The translations under genes and the position numbers were made by a program. This document shows, piece after piece, positions 1 to 13,130 of a stretch of DNA of 64,000 nucleotides. Numbering within the stretch: the stretch's first letter is position 1; the number at the start of each line of letters is the position of its first letter. A model generated the notes under the pieces. The model saw only the letters and a program-made list of their open reading frames with translations, was not told where the DNA came from and did no database searches. The DNA is from Saccharicrinis sp963667815 (GTDB lineage Bacteria > Bacteroidota > Bacteroidia > Bacteroidales > Marinilabiliaceae), in assembly GCA_963667815.1 (NCBI GenBank), contig OY764021.1. The stretch is one strand, 5' to 3'.

Positions 1-663
1 TTCAAATATCAAATCACGATCAACTTCAATTTTAGCAGCTTTTAAAGCATCCTTATAACCATTTATCCGGTCTATAATGTTTGGTAAATATGATGTAATT
101 GAAACCAATGCAATTTTTTTATAGCCTTTTTGTATTAATATATCAGTTAGTTGTTGGGCTGTTTCGTAATTATTTATACCAATAAATGTTTTATTCATTT
201 CAGGTAAAAAACGATCAAAAAATACAGAAGGATAACTATTCCCTATTATTGAAGAAAGTTGATTATAATTTTTTGATGCACTTGCTAAAATGATTCCATC
301 AATTTGTCGTGCTTTAAAACTTTCAATAATATTAGTTTCTTTTAAGATATCTTCGTTTGTATTGGCCACCATTACAGAATAACCTTTTTTTTCAGCCACT
401 GCTTCAATTTGCTTAGCAATTTTTCCAAAAAATGGGTTTGAAATATCAGGTACAATAAATCCTATAGTAAATGATTTTCCAAGAGAGAGACTTCGTGCAA
501 TAAAGTTTGCTTTATAATTGTGCTCACGAGCAACGGCAAGAATTTTTTCCTGAGTTTTTTGGCTAATATTTTTTTCATCTCCACGTCCGTTTAAAACAAA
601 TGAAACGGTAGTCTTAGAAACGCCTGCTAACTCTGCTATTTTATTTATCGAAATCTTTGTCAT
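1..663 (-). CDS. LacI-family transcriptional regulator (C-terminus outside window)
   Basis: The reverse-strand frame starts at ATG 663-661 and runs off the left edge without a stop, so only the first 221 residues are seen. The N-terminus is a classic LacI helix-turn-helix (MTKISINKIAELAGVSKTTV, then SFVLNG), followed by a hinge and the start of a periplasmic-binding-protein-like effector domain (IGFIVPDISNPFFGKIAKQI). The family represses sugar-utilisation genes and releases DNA on binding a sugar or sugar phosphate. The target and ligand cannot be told here because the genes it would control lie outside the window. It is transcribed away from the blaI-like gene across a 292-bp gap. Confidence 0.93.
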   Translation of the reverse strand, partial: MTKISINKIAELAGVSKTTVSFVLNGRGDEKNISQKTQEKILAVAREHNYKANFIARSLSLGKSFTIGFIVPDISNPFFGKIAKQIEAVAEKKGYSVMVANTNEDILKETNIIESFKARQIDGIILASASKNYNQLSSIIGNSYPSVFFDRFLPEMNKTFIGINNYETAQQLTDILIQKGYKKIALVSITSYLPNIIDRINGYKDALKAAKIEVDRDLIFE

Positions 664-955
664 TTTTATAGTAAAGCGGTTTAGCAAAAGTATATAATAA
701 TTTCAAAAGTAGGTGAAAATATTTTGTTAATTTTAAGGATGTGTATTTTAATGTATTGAATAATAGTTGTTAATGATATGTTTATTGCTGGTGTATTTAG
801 TGATCTTTTATTTTAAACTAAAAAAATAGTTTGAAAATTTGTAATTATAAAATTGATGAGTTACTTTTGAACTAGTGATTTAGTTGAATTGAATGTGAGC
901 ATGGCAAAATTGGAACACATCTAAAGTTTCAATTAGTTTTATTATAGAATTTGAA
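664..955. other. Intergenic region between lacI-like and blaI-like genes
   Basis: AT-rich divergent spacer of 292 bases that must hold the promoters of both flanking genes. I see no convincing full TTTG-N20-TAnnTTTG promoter, no clear operator palindrome and no RNA gene. Confidence 0.4.
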
Positions 956-1330
956 ATGAAAGAATTAACAAAAGCAGAAGAACAAGTGATGCAAATTATG
1001 TGGGATTTAGGCAAAACCACTGTAAAATGCATTGTAGAAAAAATGCAGGATCCCAAACCAGCATTTAATACCATTTCAACCATTGTTAGAATATTAGAAA
1101 CAAAAGGGTTTGTAGATCATGAAAAGGAGGGTAGAGGATACCTTTATTTTGCTATAGTTTCAAAAGAAGCTTATCGCAAAAAATTTATGAAACGATTTGT
1201 ATCTAATTATTTTCAGGGATCATTAAAGGAATTGGTATCATTTTTTGCAAAAGAAGATAAAATGGATATTGAGGAACTTGAAGAATTGATGAATGATATT
1301 AAAGATGAATTAAAAAACGAGAATAAATAG
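956..1330 (+). CDS. BlaI/MecI/CopY-family transcriptional repressor
   Basis: A 124-residue winged-helix protein of the Penicillinase_R family, starting MKELTKAEEQVMQIMWDLGK. Residues about 1-75 are the DNA-binding wing and the C-terminal half would be the dimerisation helices. In characterised BlaI/MecI systems the repressor binds palindromic operators as a dimer and is inactivated by proteolysis triggered by the adjacent membrane M56 sensor. The next gene, two bases downstream, is exactly such an M56 protein, so the two form an operon. In Bacteroidota these pairs are common and are not reliable evidence of beta-lactam resistance; no beta-lactamase gene is visible nearby. Confidence 0.93.
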   Translation: MKELTKAEEQVMQIMWDLGKTTVKCIVEKMQDPKPAFNTISTIVRILETKGFVDHEKEGRGYLYFAIVSKEAYRKKFMKRFVSNYFQGSLKELVSFFAKEDKMDIEELEELMNDIKDELKNENK

Positions 1331-1332
1331 AT

Positions 1333-2829
1333 ATGGAAACATTTGTACAATATCTAATTGAGTCGTCGTTAGTACTTGGAGTATTGACTGTTTTTTATCG
1401 TTTAGTTCTGCATAACGAACGAATGTTTCATTTTAATAGAGTTTTTCTACTGCTTTCCTTACTGCTATCAGCAGTAGTTCCATTATTACATTTTACCACT
1501 CCAGTTAATATTAATAATCAAATGGATGGAATATCATATTTGTTAGGATCAATTAATGTTTATTCTGGCCAGGTGCAAGAAGCTGTTGTGCCTGCAATTG
1601 TGGGATTTAAGATGTTTAATTGGCTTTATTTAATAGGAGTGATATTATTATTAACCAGGTTGATTTATGGTATTGTTCGATTGGGCGGACTTTCCAGAAG
1701 TGCAATTTGGACAAAAATTGAGGGATATAGAGTGGCTGATTTGCCCGGTCGTTTTAATCCTTTTTCATTCTTTCATGTCATTTTTGTGAATCGTTCATTA
1801 TATACAAATGAAGATTTGAATAAAATAATGGATCATGAAAAAGCACATGTTCGATTCAAACATTCACTAGACGTTTTAATTACCGAAGTACTTTTAATTT
1901 TCCAATGGTTTAATCCTTTTGCCTGGATAATTAGAAGATTATTAAAAGAGCTTCACGAATTTCAGGCAGATAAAGAAGTGTTAAGTAAAGGTACTTCAGT
2001 CAGCCAGTACAAAATGTTATTGTTATTTCAGGCTTCCGGAGTGCGTCTGTTACCTGTAAATAATTTTAATCAATCTATTACTAAAAAAAGATTTAAAATG
2101 ATGACAAATAATTCCTTAAAAAATTACGGTGCAATAAAAGCAATAATTGCAATAATGGTTGTATCCTCAGTAACATTCTTTTTTGCATGTGATAATGAGT
2201 ATGAAGAAGTAGGAGCTGAAAAGATAGAAAGTCAATTAAAAGGAACAGATAATGCGCTCGATGATGAGGTGGCTTATACTGTTGTTGAAAAAATGCCAGA
2301 GTTTCCTGGAGGATTTGAAGAATTAAGAAAGTTCATTGCTATAAATGTAAAATATCCAGTGAAGGCTCAGGAATTAGGTGTGCAAGGAAGGGTTTATGTG
2401 AGTTTTGTAGTTGCAAAAGATGGATCAGTAAAAGATGCAAAAATAGCACGAGGTGTACATGAAACAATAGATGAAGAGGCTATACGCGTTATAAAATCAA
2501 TGCCTATGTGGGAGCCAGGAATGAAACAAGGTGAATTTGTAAATGTAAGCTTTACTGTTCCAATTAATTTTGTTTTGGATGGAGAAAGTAAAACAGAATC
2601 TATAGTTGGATCTGATAAACAACCGCTTCTAATTGTCGATGGGAATGAAATAAATTATAGTGAACTTGAAAAAATTGATCCGAAGCAAATAGAATCAATT
2701 GATGTACTAAAAGAGAAATCAGCTATAGAAAAATTTGGTAAAAAAGGAGAAAATGGCGTAGTTATCGTGAATACAAAATTAACTGATGCAGAAAAGAATG
2801 CAGTTCATGTTATAGGCTATGCAAAATAG
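1333..2829 (+). CDS. BlaR1-like M56 membrane metallopeptidase fused to TonB C-terminal and plug-like domains
   Basis: A 498-residue partner of the BlaI-like repressor. N-terminal hydrophobic segments (about residues 8-24, 36-55 and 95-115) precede an M56 peptidase core with the zinc motif HEKAH at residues 168-172 and a later EFQAD. A further hydrophobic stretch lies at about 265-285. Residues about 319-416 form a TonB C-terminal domain (EKMPEFPGG...), and about 428-480 resemble the plug start of a TonB-dependent receptor (PLLIVDGNEI, ENGVVIVNTK). There is no penicillin-binding sensor domain, so the signal differs from that of staphylococcal BlaR1. The M56-TonB fusion is a recurrent Bacteroidota design; its ligand is unknown. 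Confidence 0.88.
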   Translation: METFVQYLIESSLVLGVLTVFYRLVLHNERMFHFNRVFLLLSLLLSAVVPLLHFTTPVNINNQMDGISYLLGSINVYSGQVQEAVVPAIVGFKMFNWLYLIGVILLLTRLIYGIVRLGGLSRSAIWTKIEGYRVADLPGRFNPFSFFHVIFVNRSLYTNEDLNKIMDHEKAHVRFKHSLDVLITEVLLIFQWFNPFAWIIRRLLKELHEFQADKEVLSKGTSVSQYKMLLLFQASGVRLLPVNNFNQSITKKRFKMMTNNSLKNYGAIKAIIAIMVVSSVTFFFACDNEYEEVGAEKIESQLKGTDNALDDEVAYTVVEKMPEFPGGFEELRKFIAINVKYPVKAQELGVQGRVYVSFVVAKDGSVKDAKIARGVHETIDEEAIRVIKSMPMWEPGMKQGEFVNVSFTVPINFVLDGESKTESIVGSDKQPLLIVDGNEINYSELEKIDPKQIESIDVLKEKSAIEKFGKKGENGVVIVNTKLTDAEKNAVHVIGYAK

Positions 2830-2861
2830 TAAACAAACAATTGCTTTATAAATTTACATGA

Positions 2862-2893
2862 AACCATTAGTTGAATAAACTGATGGTTTTTTT
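2862..2893 (+). terminator. Rho-independent terminator of the blaI-M56 operon
   Basis: Inverted arms AACCATTAGTT and AACTGATGGTT around a short AT-rich loop, followed directly by seven T residues, 33 bases after the M56 stop codon. Confidence 0.8.
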
Positions 2894-2980
2894 ATGTATG
2901 GATGGATTAGCATTCATAGTATTACTTGAATATTTCATATACTTAGCTTAACTTTTTGTTTATAATAAATTTTATAAGCT

Positions 2981-3247
2981 ATGTCAAATCAAACTAATAT
3001 TTCAATTTTGGGTGTAAGAATATATGATAGAATTAAAGAAGCTGGTGAAGTGCAGCAAGTTCTTACTAAGCATGGATGTTCAATTAAAACTCGTTTAGGC
3101 TTGCACGAAGTTACAGATGAATATTGCAGTAAAAGTGGTTTAATAATTCTTGAGCTGTTTGGAGATACGAAAAAACAGACAGAATTAGAGCAAGAGTTGA
3201 TTGTTATTGATGGAGTAGAAGTTCAAAAGATGTTATTCAAAAATTAG
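2981..3247 (+). CDS. Small ACT-like protein, TM1266-type putative hydrogenase-system regulator
   Basis: An 88-residue protein with the beta-alpha-beta pattern of the ACT-like fold (ISILGVRIYDR..., LIILELFGD..., VIDGVEVQKMLFK). Its size, the conserved HEV segment and its position directly upstream of hydG match the iron-only-hydrogenase-system putative regulator family (TM1266 type). Family members are found next to hydEFG maturation genes and are proposed to bind a small ligand or nucleic acid, but no biochemical role is established. The assignment rests on size, fold pattern and context. It has no DNA-binding domain of its own. Confidence 0.7.
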   Translation: MSNQTNISILGVRIYDRIKEAGEVQQVLTKHGCSIKTRLGLHEVTDEYCSKSGLIILELFGDTKKQTELEQELIVIDGVEVQKMLFKN

Positions 3248-3392
3248 AATTAGAAAATTACCGTTATTGAGGAATGAATGGCATTGATAATGGATTGAGT
3301 TAAAGTGTTGAAATATACTTGTATACGTATCTTATTTTAAGTCGTGAGTGTTTTATTAGGTATTCTGTTGTCTTTATTTCCTTAAAAGCAGT

Positions 3393-3400
3393 TATTTTTG
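3393..3400 (+). promoter_or_regulatory. Bacteroidota -7 promoter element upstream of hydG
   Basis: TATTTTTG matches the TAnnTTTG consensus of the Bacteroidota housekeeping sigma factor. A TTG lies about 22 bases upstream (3368-3370). Transcription would begin just upstream of ATG 3422, giving a leader of about 15 bases. Confidence 0.6.
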
Positions 3401-3421
3401 CAGTCTAAAATTTATGCTAAA

Positions 3422-4855
3422 ATGTCAATAATCTATCATCCTCAAAAATATAAGATAGAAGATCGTTCAATGGAGAATTTTATCGATTCAGATGAAATTC
3501 ATGAAATATTAGAAGCTCATAAGAATCCTACAGCTAAAGAGGTACGTTCTATTATTAAAAAGTCTTTGAATAAGGAAAGACTTTCACTTCAAGAGACGGC
3601 TATATTAATAAATGCAAACGATCCTGAATTAATTCAGGAAATTAAATTGGCTGCAAAAGAGTTAAAAGAAAGGGTTTACGGAAAGCGAATTGTATTATTT
3701 GCTCCACTTTATGTGGGAAATCTATGTATTAATAATTGTTCTTATTGTGGTTTTCGTGCAGAAAATAAGTCACAGAAACGAGTAACATTATCTACAGAAG
3801 ATCTGAAAAATGAAGTAAAAGCATTAGAAGATGCAGGTCATAAGCGATTAATCTTAGTTTATGGGGAGCACCCAAAGTACAATGCACAATATATTGCAGA
3901 TACTGTAAGAACGGTTTATTCGGTAAAGCATAAGAACGGAGAGATTAGGCGAGTTAATATAAATGCTGCACCCTTAGATATTGAAGGATTTAAAGAAGTA
4001 AAAGAAGCCGGAATAGGAACTTATCAGATTTTTCAGGAGACTTACCACCGAGAAACTTATTTAAAAGTTCATAAAAGTGGATTAAAGCGAGATTATGACT
4101 GGCGGATTACAGGTTTAGATAGAGCTATGGAAGGAGGAATTGACGATTTGGGAATTGGTGCTCTGCTTGGTTTATATGATTGGCGTTTTGAAGTGTTAGG
4201 TTTAATGAGACACGTTAATCATTTTGAGTCCGTTTATAATGTAGGTCCTCATACTATTTCTTTTCCGCGTATTAAAGATGCATCCGAAATGAATATTGAT
4301 AAGAAATGGATGGTGTCAGATGAGGATTTTACTCGTTTAGTTGCGATTTTGAGGTTGGCGGTTCCATATACCGGATTAATTTTAACAGCTCGAGAACCTG
4401 CTGAAATTAGAGATGAAATACTACAATTTGGAGTTTCTCAAATTGATGGTGGAACGAACATTGAATTAGGGGGCTATTCTCAAAAGGATGTTAAACAGGA
4501 TATAGATCAGGAACAATTTGTAATAAATGATAATCGGTCTCTGAATGAAGTAATGGAAGAACTGGTGAGTAAAGGTTTTATACCATCGTTTTGTACTGCA
4601 TGCTACAGATTAAATAGAACAGGAGAACATTTTATGGAATTTTCAGTTCCCGGATTTATTAAACGTTTTTGCCAACCCAATGCAATGTTGACTTTAGCAG
4701 AATATTTAGAAGACTATGCTCCTGAACAAACCAAGATTAAAGGGTATAAGTTGATAACTGATGAATTGGATAATTATGAAGATGATCGTTTTAAATCTAA
4801 GTTAGAAGAACGGTTGGCAAAAATAAAAAGTGGAGAGCGTGATTTGTATTTTTAA
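3422..4855 (+). CDS. hydG: [FeFe]-hydrogenase H-cluster maturase HydG (radical SAM tyrosine lyase)
   Basis: HydG cleaves tyrosine by radical S-adenosylmethionine chemistry to make the CO and CN- ligands of the hydrogenase H-cluster. The 477-residue protein has the radical SAM cluster motif as LCINNCSYCGF with Cys at about 102, 106 and 109, and a C-terminal auxiliary-cluster region (PSFCTACYRLNRTG). The frame is open from TTG 3398, but that TTG is part of the -7 promoter motif, so I chose ATG 3422 (MSIIYHPQKYK). hydE, hydF and the hydrogenase itself are not in this window. The TM1266-like gene upstream supports the role. The neighbour downstream is an rRNA operon. Confidence 0.95.
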   Translation: MSIIYHPQKYKIEDRSMENFIDSDEIHEILEAHKNPTAKEVRSIIKKSLNKERLSLQETAILINANDPELIQEIKLAAKELKERVYGKRIVLFAPLYVGNLCINNCSYCGFRAENKSQKRVTLSTEDLKNEVKALEDAGHKRLILVYGEHPKYNAQYIADTVRTVYSVKHKNGEIRRVNINAAPLDIEGFKEVKEAGIGTYQIFQETYHRETYLKVHKSGLKRDYDWRITGLDRAMEGGIDDLGIGALLGLYDWRFEVLGLMRHVNHFESVYNVGPHTISFPRIKDASEMNIDKKWMVSDEDFTRLVAILRLAVPYTGLILTAREPAEIRDEILQFGVSQIDGGTNIELGGYSQKDVKQDIDQEQFVINDNRSLNEVMEELVSKGFIPSFCTACYRLNRTGEHFMEFSVPGFIKRFCQPNAMLTLAEYLEDYAPEQTKIKGYKLITDELDNYEDDRFKSKLEERLAKIKSGERDLYF

Positions 4856-5658
4856 CAATACTTTGTTTTGGCAGTAAATAGTTAACTCTGAAACATAGAA
4901 GTAAGGCTTGTTGTCTATGATTATTTTTAATTACGGACTATCTGCTTTTTGTTTTCAAAAAAAAACATTCACAACTAACCACTTGACAAAAAGCGGTTTA
5001 GTTCTTACCTTGGGGTTTCTGCAAAATAAATAATCATTTTTTGTTTGGAAGTAAAAAATAAAGTCCGTTTCTTTGCACCCACTTTGAACGAAAGGCGCGA
5101 TTAAAAGATGACATAATGATGACTTTATAAGGGAAGAAAAACCTAATACAGAGCAGGTTTTAAGGAGTTCAATAAAGAAGAGAAAAAAGAAATAATTTTT
5201 TTTAATTTTTATTTGGATTTAAAAATTAAAATCACTTATCTTTGCAGCCGCTTTTAAAGAAGGGCAAAATAAACAAATGATGAGACTTTGAAAAGGGTAT
5301 AAGTTATTGAGAGATAACTTTTTAGGACTGAAAATAAGTTTTGAAATTGATTTAAAAATATTTCAAAATTTATTTGGAAAAGAGAAAATAAAGTTGTTAT
5401 CTTTGCATCCGCTTTTAGAGCGACACTCAACGAAGGTTGAGCGTTTGAAAAAATTGAAATAAACATTTACTGAAAAGAAGTTTTGGTAAAGTTTACAAAA
5501 TATAAGAATTCGAGTCATTTACGCCTTGATGCTGAATGACAAGAAGACGTTCTTTGAAAATATTGAAATGCACACTTAATAAAGGAAAATAGTGATTTTT
5601 TGAGTTAAAACTCTTGTAAAGAATAATAGGCTGTTAAATCAGTCATAATAATTTTTAT
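4856..5658 (+). promoter_or_regulatory. rrnA leader with four tandem promoters
   Basis: A gene-free 800-base leader. From about 4953 it is closely similar to the rrnB leader. It carries four Bacteroidota-type promoters with near-constant spacing: TTG 4983 with TACCTTGG 5006-5013; TTTG 5044 with TTTCTTTG 5068-5075; TTTG 5212 with TATCTTTG 5237-5244; and TTTG 5373 with TATCTTTG 5398-5405. Near 5550 a GTTCTTTGAAAATA stretch resembles the boxA-like antitermination signal found in rRNA leaders. Stacked promoters fit growth-rate control of rRNA synthesis. Confidence 0.8.
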
Positions 5659-7181
<1,523 letters not shown>

Positions 7182-7345
7182 TGGAGAGAGTTTAAAACGC
7201 GTTTAATATTTATATTAAACACAAAGGAACTATTTTCTTTAGTAGTGCATTTCACATTGTCTAAAACAGACAAAACGTACATTGACATATTGGCAAAACA
7301 ATCAAAATCATAGGTTAGTTTTAATGCGAGAGCTTTAAAGCTATA
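7182..7345 (+). other. 16S-23S internal spacer without tRNA genes
   Basis: About 164 bases between 16S and 23S. I find no tRNA-Ile or tRNA-Ala, which many Bacteroidota carry here, only AT-rich sequence and the processing-stem arms. Confidence 0.75.
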
Positions 7346-10147
<2,802 letters not shown>

Positions 10148-10202
10148 CGTTAAAGCATGACATGTGATTTTGATTGAGCTGGTATGTTATCAATAAAGAT
10201 AT

Positions 10203-10310
<108 letters not shown>

Positions 10311-10320
10311 TTTTAAAAAG

Positions 10321-10355
10321 AAAGAGTAATTGAACAGGTTTCAATTGCTCTTTTT
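10321..10355 (+). terminator. rrnA terminator
   Basis: 14-bp stem (AAAGAGTAATTGAA / TTCAATTGCTCTTT, one G-U pair) followed by T5, just after 5S. The rrnB copy has the corresponding stem with compensating changes. Confidence 0.9.
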
Positions 10356-10636
10356 GTGTTTATACCCATTCAGTCCATAGTTCTCAGTCTCCAGTATTCA
10401 GTTCTCCTTGAATTACGGTTAATTTGTTGATTTGTCAATTTGTAAAATTTGATGAACTTGGGATGTAGCAAAGTTTAAGAGATATTATAGTAACAAAAAA
10501 CCACTTTAAACACAGTTTATATACATGAAATGGTGAGTAAAATGTGACTTATATGTGAGTTTGAAGTGAGTTTAATGTGAGTTTGATGACTTTTTGTATG
10601 CCACTATATCCTATCAGAATTTTTTTACATTAAAAC
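10356..10636. other. rrnA downstream flank
   Basis: No gene. Short tandem-like motifs (TCAGTTCTC, GTGAGTTT repeats) and AT-rich sequence. The stretch to about 10588 is homologous to the rrnB flank and includes the uninterrupted equivalent of the IS66 copy 2 target (near 10492-10505). Confidence 0.6.
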
Positions 10637-10678
10637 GCATCACGTACAAAAGTTGGGTCTGGATTATTAAAGAGTTAA

Positions 10679-10867
10679 TCATGCAAAGATTTTTGTTAAC
10701 CTGAATAAGAAGAATTTTACATCAGAAACACCTCTAAACTGCCTCCTGAATTCTTTAATTTTTGCATTGAAATATTCTGCAGCTGCATTAGTACTTCTAT
10801 TATTGAAGTAGTTTATAGTATTGGAGTAATGATTTTCAAATGTTCTCTTTAATACTTGAAAAGTATC
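10679..10867 (-). pseudogene. ISAon1-family transposase, C-terminal fragment
   Basis: Reverse-strand coding sequence for the last part of a DDE transposase, ending STNAAAEYFNAKIKEFRRQF and LTKIFA before its stop. STNAAAE and FRGVSDVKFFLFRL are typical of the C-terminus of ISL3/ISAon1-type transposases. The rest of the gene is on the far side of IS66, from 13197 upwards, in line with this fragment once IS66 and one 8-bp duplication are removed. Confidence 0.8.
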
Positions 10868-10875
10868 AATGTCAG
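10868..10875. repeat. IS66 copy 1 target-site duplication, left
   Basis: AATGTCAG, identical to 13189-13196; an 8-bp duplication is the norm for IS66 elements. Confidence 0.95.
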
Positions 10876-10922
10876 GTATCCGTGTTGTAAAGTACACTAT
10901 TGGGAAATTGAAAATACAGTGA

Positions 10923-12404
10923 TTAGTTCTTAATGGGTTTCCAATTTTGAGGAAGAAGTTCTTTAAGTTGAGATGTTTTACAATCTTGTATCTTTTCTAG
11001 TACAAAGGTTAACCATTCTAAAGGATTTACCTCATTAATTTTACATGTAGTAAAGAAAGAATACATCATGGCAGCTTTTTGTGCTGCACTATGTGAACCT
11101 GCAAATAAATAGTTTTTCCGACCTAAAGCTAATGGACGTATAGCATTTTCAATCTTATTATTATCGATTTCATACTTGCCATTATTAATGTAAGCTTTTA
11201 ACCTAGGCCAGAGGTTGTATGTATAGGTAATTGCCTTTCCAATTGGACTCTGTGGTACAACTTTATTAATGTTGCTTTTTAGCCATTGTTCTATTTCGAT
11301 TAAGACAGGTCTTGCATATAGGCTTCTGTACCTTTGTAAGGTGTTTTGATCTATCAAACGTTCTTTTGCAGTTCTTTCTATTTTATAAAGCTTCTGCATC
11401 TTTTTAAGCATATACTCTGCCATATCTTTGTCGTAGTTCAAAGCCTTATCTAAATAGCGCCGGGCATGTGCCATGCAAGCTAAGAGCACAATGTGGCCTT
11501 TGGTTTCCATGCTTTGATACGCAATATAACCATCAGTTTGCAATGATCCGTTAAAATTATTCAGAGTCTCTTCTGGTGCTTTTTGATTTCTACCCGGATG
11601 ATATTTAAAAAGAACTAATCCTTGTTCCGGGGAACGATAAACCCATTGGTATCCGGAAAATAAAACCCCTTTCTTTTGTGAATCCTGAACTCCAATTGGA
11701 GATTCATCTGCTTGTAAATAGTCACAATTTAAAACTTCATTTTCCAATAAGAGATACAAAGAATCCAATAGATCTGTCGCTTTATTAAACCATCCATTCA
11801 TTGTAGAATTGGTTAAATACAGCTTACTGCGTTTAAAAATTTGTATTTGACGATAAAAAGGAAGATGATCAACATATTTTGAAACCAATATATAAGCTAA
11901 TAAACTTGCTCCTGCATTTCCTTTTGGTATTGGCAGGGATGGCAATTCTGCAATAACAACACCTTGGTTATTTGGTTTTGCATATTTTGGACGGATAATT
12001 TTCCTAACAAATATTTGAGCCGGATTATATTCTAATATTTCAGTTATCTCTTCACCAATTTTTCTTGAACCTGGCTCAATCAACTCAGGTTCGATTATTT
12101 CTTCTACTCGTGGAAAGTGATCTGATATTTTTATGCGAATAGGAGTCTTCTTTTCTTTCTCTGGCTTTTTTCTGGTGTAATTAATTTTTTCAACTTCCGT
12201 TTCTGATTCTTCTGTTTTTTCACCAAATAAATCTAATTGAGAAGCTTCTTGTGATGTAGGTGCAAAACGTTCACTTTTACTGCCAAAAATTAATCTTTGA
12301 AGCTCTTTTAACTGATGCTTTAAGTATTTATGTTCAGCCAACAGCTTTTCATATTCGGACTTGGAAACGACCTCTTCTTGTATGTCTTTTGTTTTGATTT
12401 CCAC
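10923..12404 (-). CDS. tnpC: IS66 transposase TnpC (DDE)
   Basis: 493-residue catalytic transposase of IS66. It has an N-terminal coiled-coil and leucine-rich segment (about 15-40), a basic linker, and the catalytic core with Asp in ADES (D233), Asp in QTDGY (D291) and Glu in NNKIENAIRP (E419), followed by the family C-terminal region LEWLTFVLEKI. It lies downstream of tnpA and tnpB on the same strand. It differs from the copy 2 protein at only two residues that I noticed (S16/A, A48/V). Confidence 0.96.
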   Translation of the reverse strand: MEIKTKDIQEEVVSKSEYEKLLAEHKYLKHQLKELQRLIFGSKSERFAPTSQEASQLDLFGEKTEESETEVEKINYTRKKPEKEKKTPIRIKISDHFPRVEEIIEPELIEPGSRKIGEEITEILEYNPAQIFVRKIIRPKYAKPNNQGVVIAELPSLPIPKGNAGASLLAYILVSKYVDHLPFYRQIQIFKRSKLYLTNSTMNGWFNKATDLLDSLYLLLENEVLNCDYLQADESPIGVQDSQKKGVLFSGYQWVYRSPEQGLVLFKYHPGRNQKAPEETLNNFNGSLQTDGYIAYQSMETKGHIVLLACMAHARRYLDKALNYDKDMAEYMLKKMQKLYKIERTAKERLIDQNTLQRYRSLYARPVLIEIEQWLKSNINKVVPQSPIGKAITYTYNLWPRLKAYINNGKYEIDNNKIENAIRPLALGRKNYLFAGSHSAAQKAAMMYSFFTTCKINEVNPLEWLTFVLEKIQDCKTSQLKELLPQNWKPIKN

Positions 12405-12442
12405 GCTTAAAAATAATCAAAACACTTGTGATATCAATGGAT

Positions 12443-12751
12443 TCAATGCATTTTATCCTCTAGTGAAAACCTTTTTTTTCGTCTAAGGTTTGTGATACAA
12501 ATACCATCTATCAACATAACCATTTGAGCATAACTTAAAACATAACTCCCTTCATTTATATCATATCTGGGATATTCAAAAGTGCCTTTTTCAAGCCTTT
12601 TATAATACAAAACAAATCCACTTCCTTTCCAGTGTAAAAGTTTTATTTTGTTTCTATTTTTATTGATAAAAACAAAGACATCACCATTCAATGGTGATTC
12701 CCCAAGAATATTTTTTACAAGGCCACATAGCCCATCGAAACTTTTTCGCAT
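12443..12751 (-). CDS. tnpB: IS66 accessory protein TnpB
   Basis: 102 residues with the TnpB signature (FDGLCGLV, GDVFVFINKNRNKIKLLHW, GFVLYYKRLEKGTF). TnpB is required with TnpA for transposition of IS66 elements, but its biochemical role is not settled. It sits between tnpA and tnpC. The frame is intact here, whereas the copy 2 version has a nonsense codon at position 2 and has lost its stop. Confidence 0.95.
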   Translation of the reverse strand: MRKSFDGLCGLVKNILGESPLNGDVFVFINKNRNKIKLLHWKGSGFVLYYKRLEKGTFEYPRYDINEGSYVLSYAQMVMLIDGICITNLRRKKRFSLEDKMH

Positions 12752-12806
12752 ATCCGTAGCTTGTCAGTATAATTGAAATTTTAATTCTGAAGACAAAGTA
12801 AACATA

Positions 12807-13130
12807 TCAATACAATTTTATGAGTTCTTTAATTGTTTCTATCGAAACTCCTTGGCTATAACGAAATATTACCCCATTGGGAAATTCAATTTCTTGACAG
12901 GTTTGTTCTGCTGTATTTTCAACTTTGACAGGAATAAATCCGGTAGGGCATGGATCTGATTGTTTTGAGGCCTGCTCTTTATTAAACTTTGTTATCCAAT
13001 ATTTAAGTGAATCCACAGAAATTCCTTCTTTCTTACAAAAATCCTGCTGTCTTATTTGCCTCTTACTTTTATGCCACAGATCTACAATTCTTCGTATTTC
13101 TGCATGACGTTCTATTACTGTTGTTTTCAT
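12807..13130 (-). CDS. tnpA: IS66 accessory protein TnpA (helix-turn-helix)
   Basis: 107-residue first gene of IS66. The N-terminal half is a helix-turn-helix (about residues 20-50, RQQDFCKKEGISVDSLKYWI) of the type that binds transposon ends. The C-terminus contains the typical GVSIETIKELIKL. The start codon is 59 bases inside the right terminal repeat end, leaving room for the element's promoter. It is identical in sequence to the copy in the second IS66. Confidence 0.94.
   Translation of the reverse strand: MKTTVIERHAEIRRIVDLWHKSKRQIRQQDFCKKEGISVDSLKYWITKFNKEQASKQSDPCPTGFIPVKVENTAEQTCQEIEFPNGVIFRYSQGVSIETIKELIKLY

Noticed and set aside
956..2829. Beta-lactam resistance operon
   Set aside because: BlaI and M56 proteins are present but there is no beta-lactamase or penicillin-sensing domain; such pairs in Bacteroidota have other roles.
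7182..7345. Spacer tRNA genes between 16S and 23S
   Set aside because: No acceptor stem, anticodon loop or T-arm motif (GGTTCGA) can be found in either spacer.
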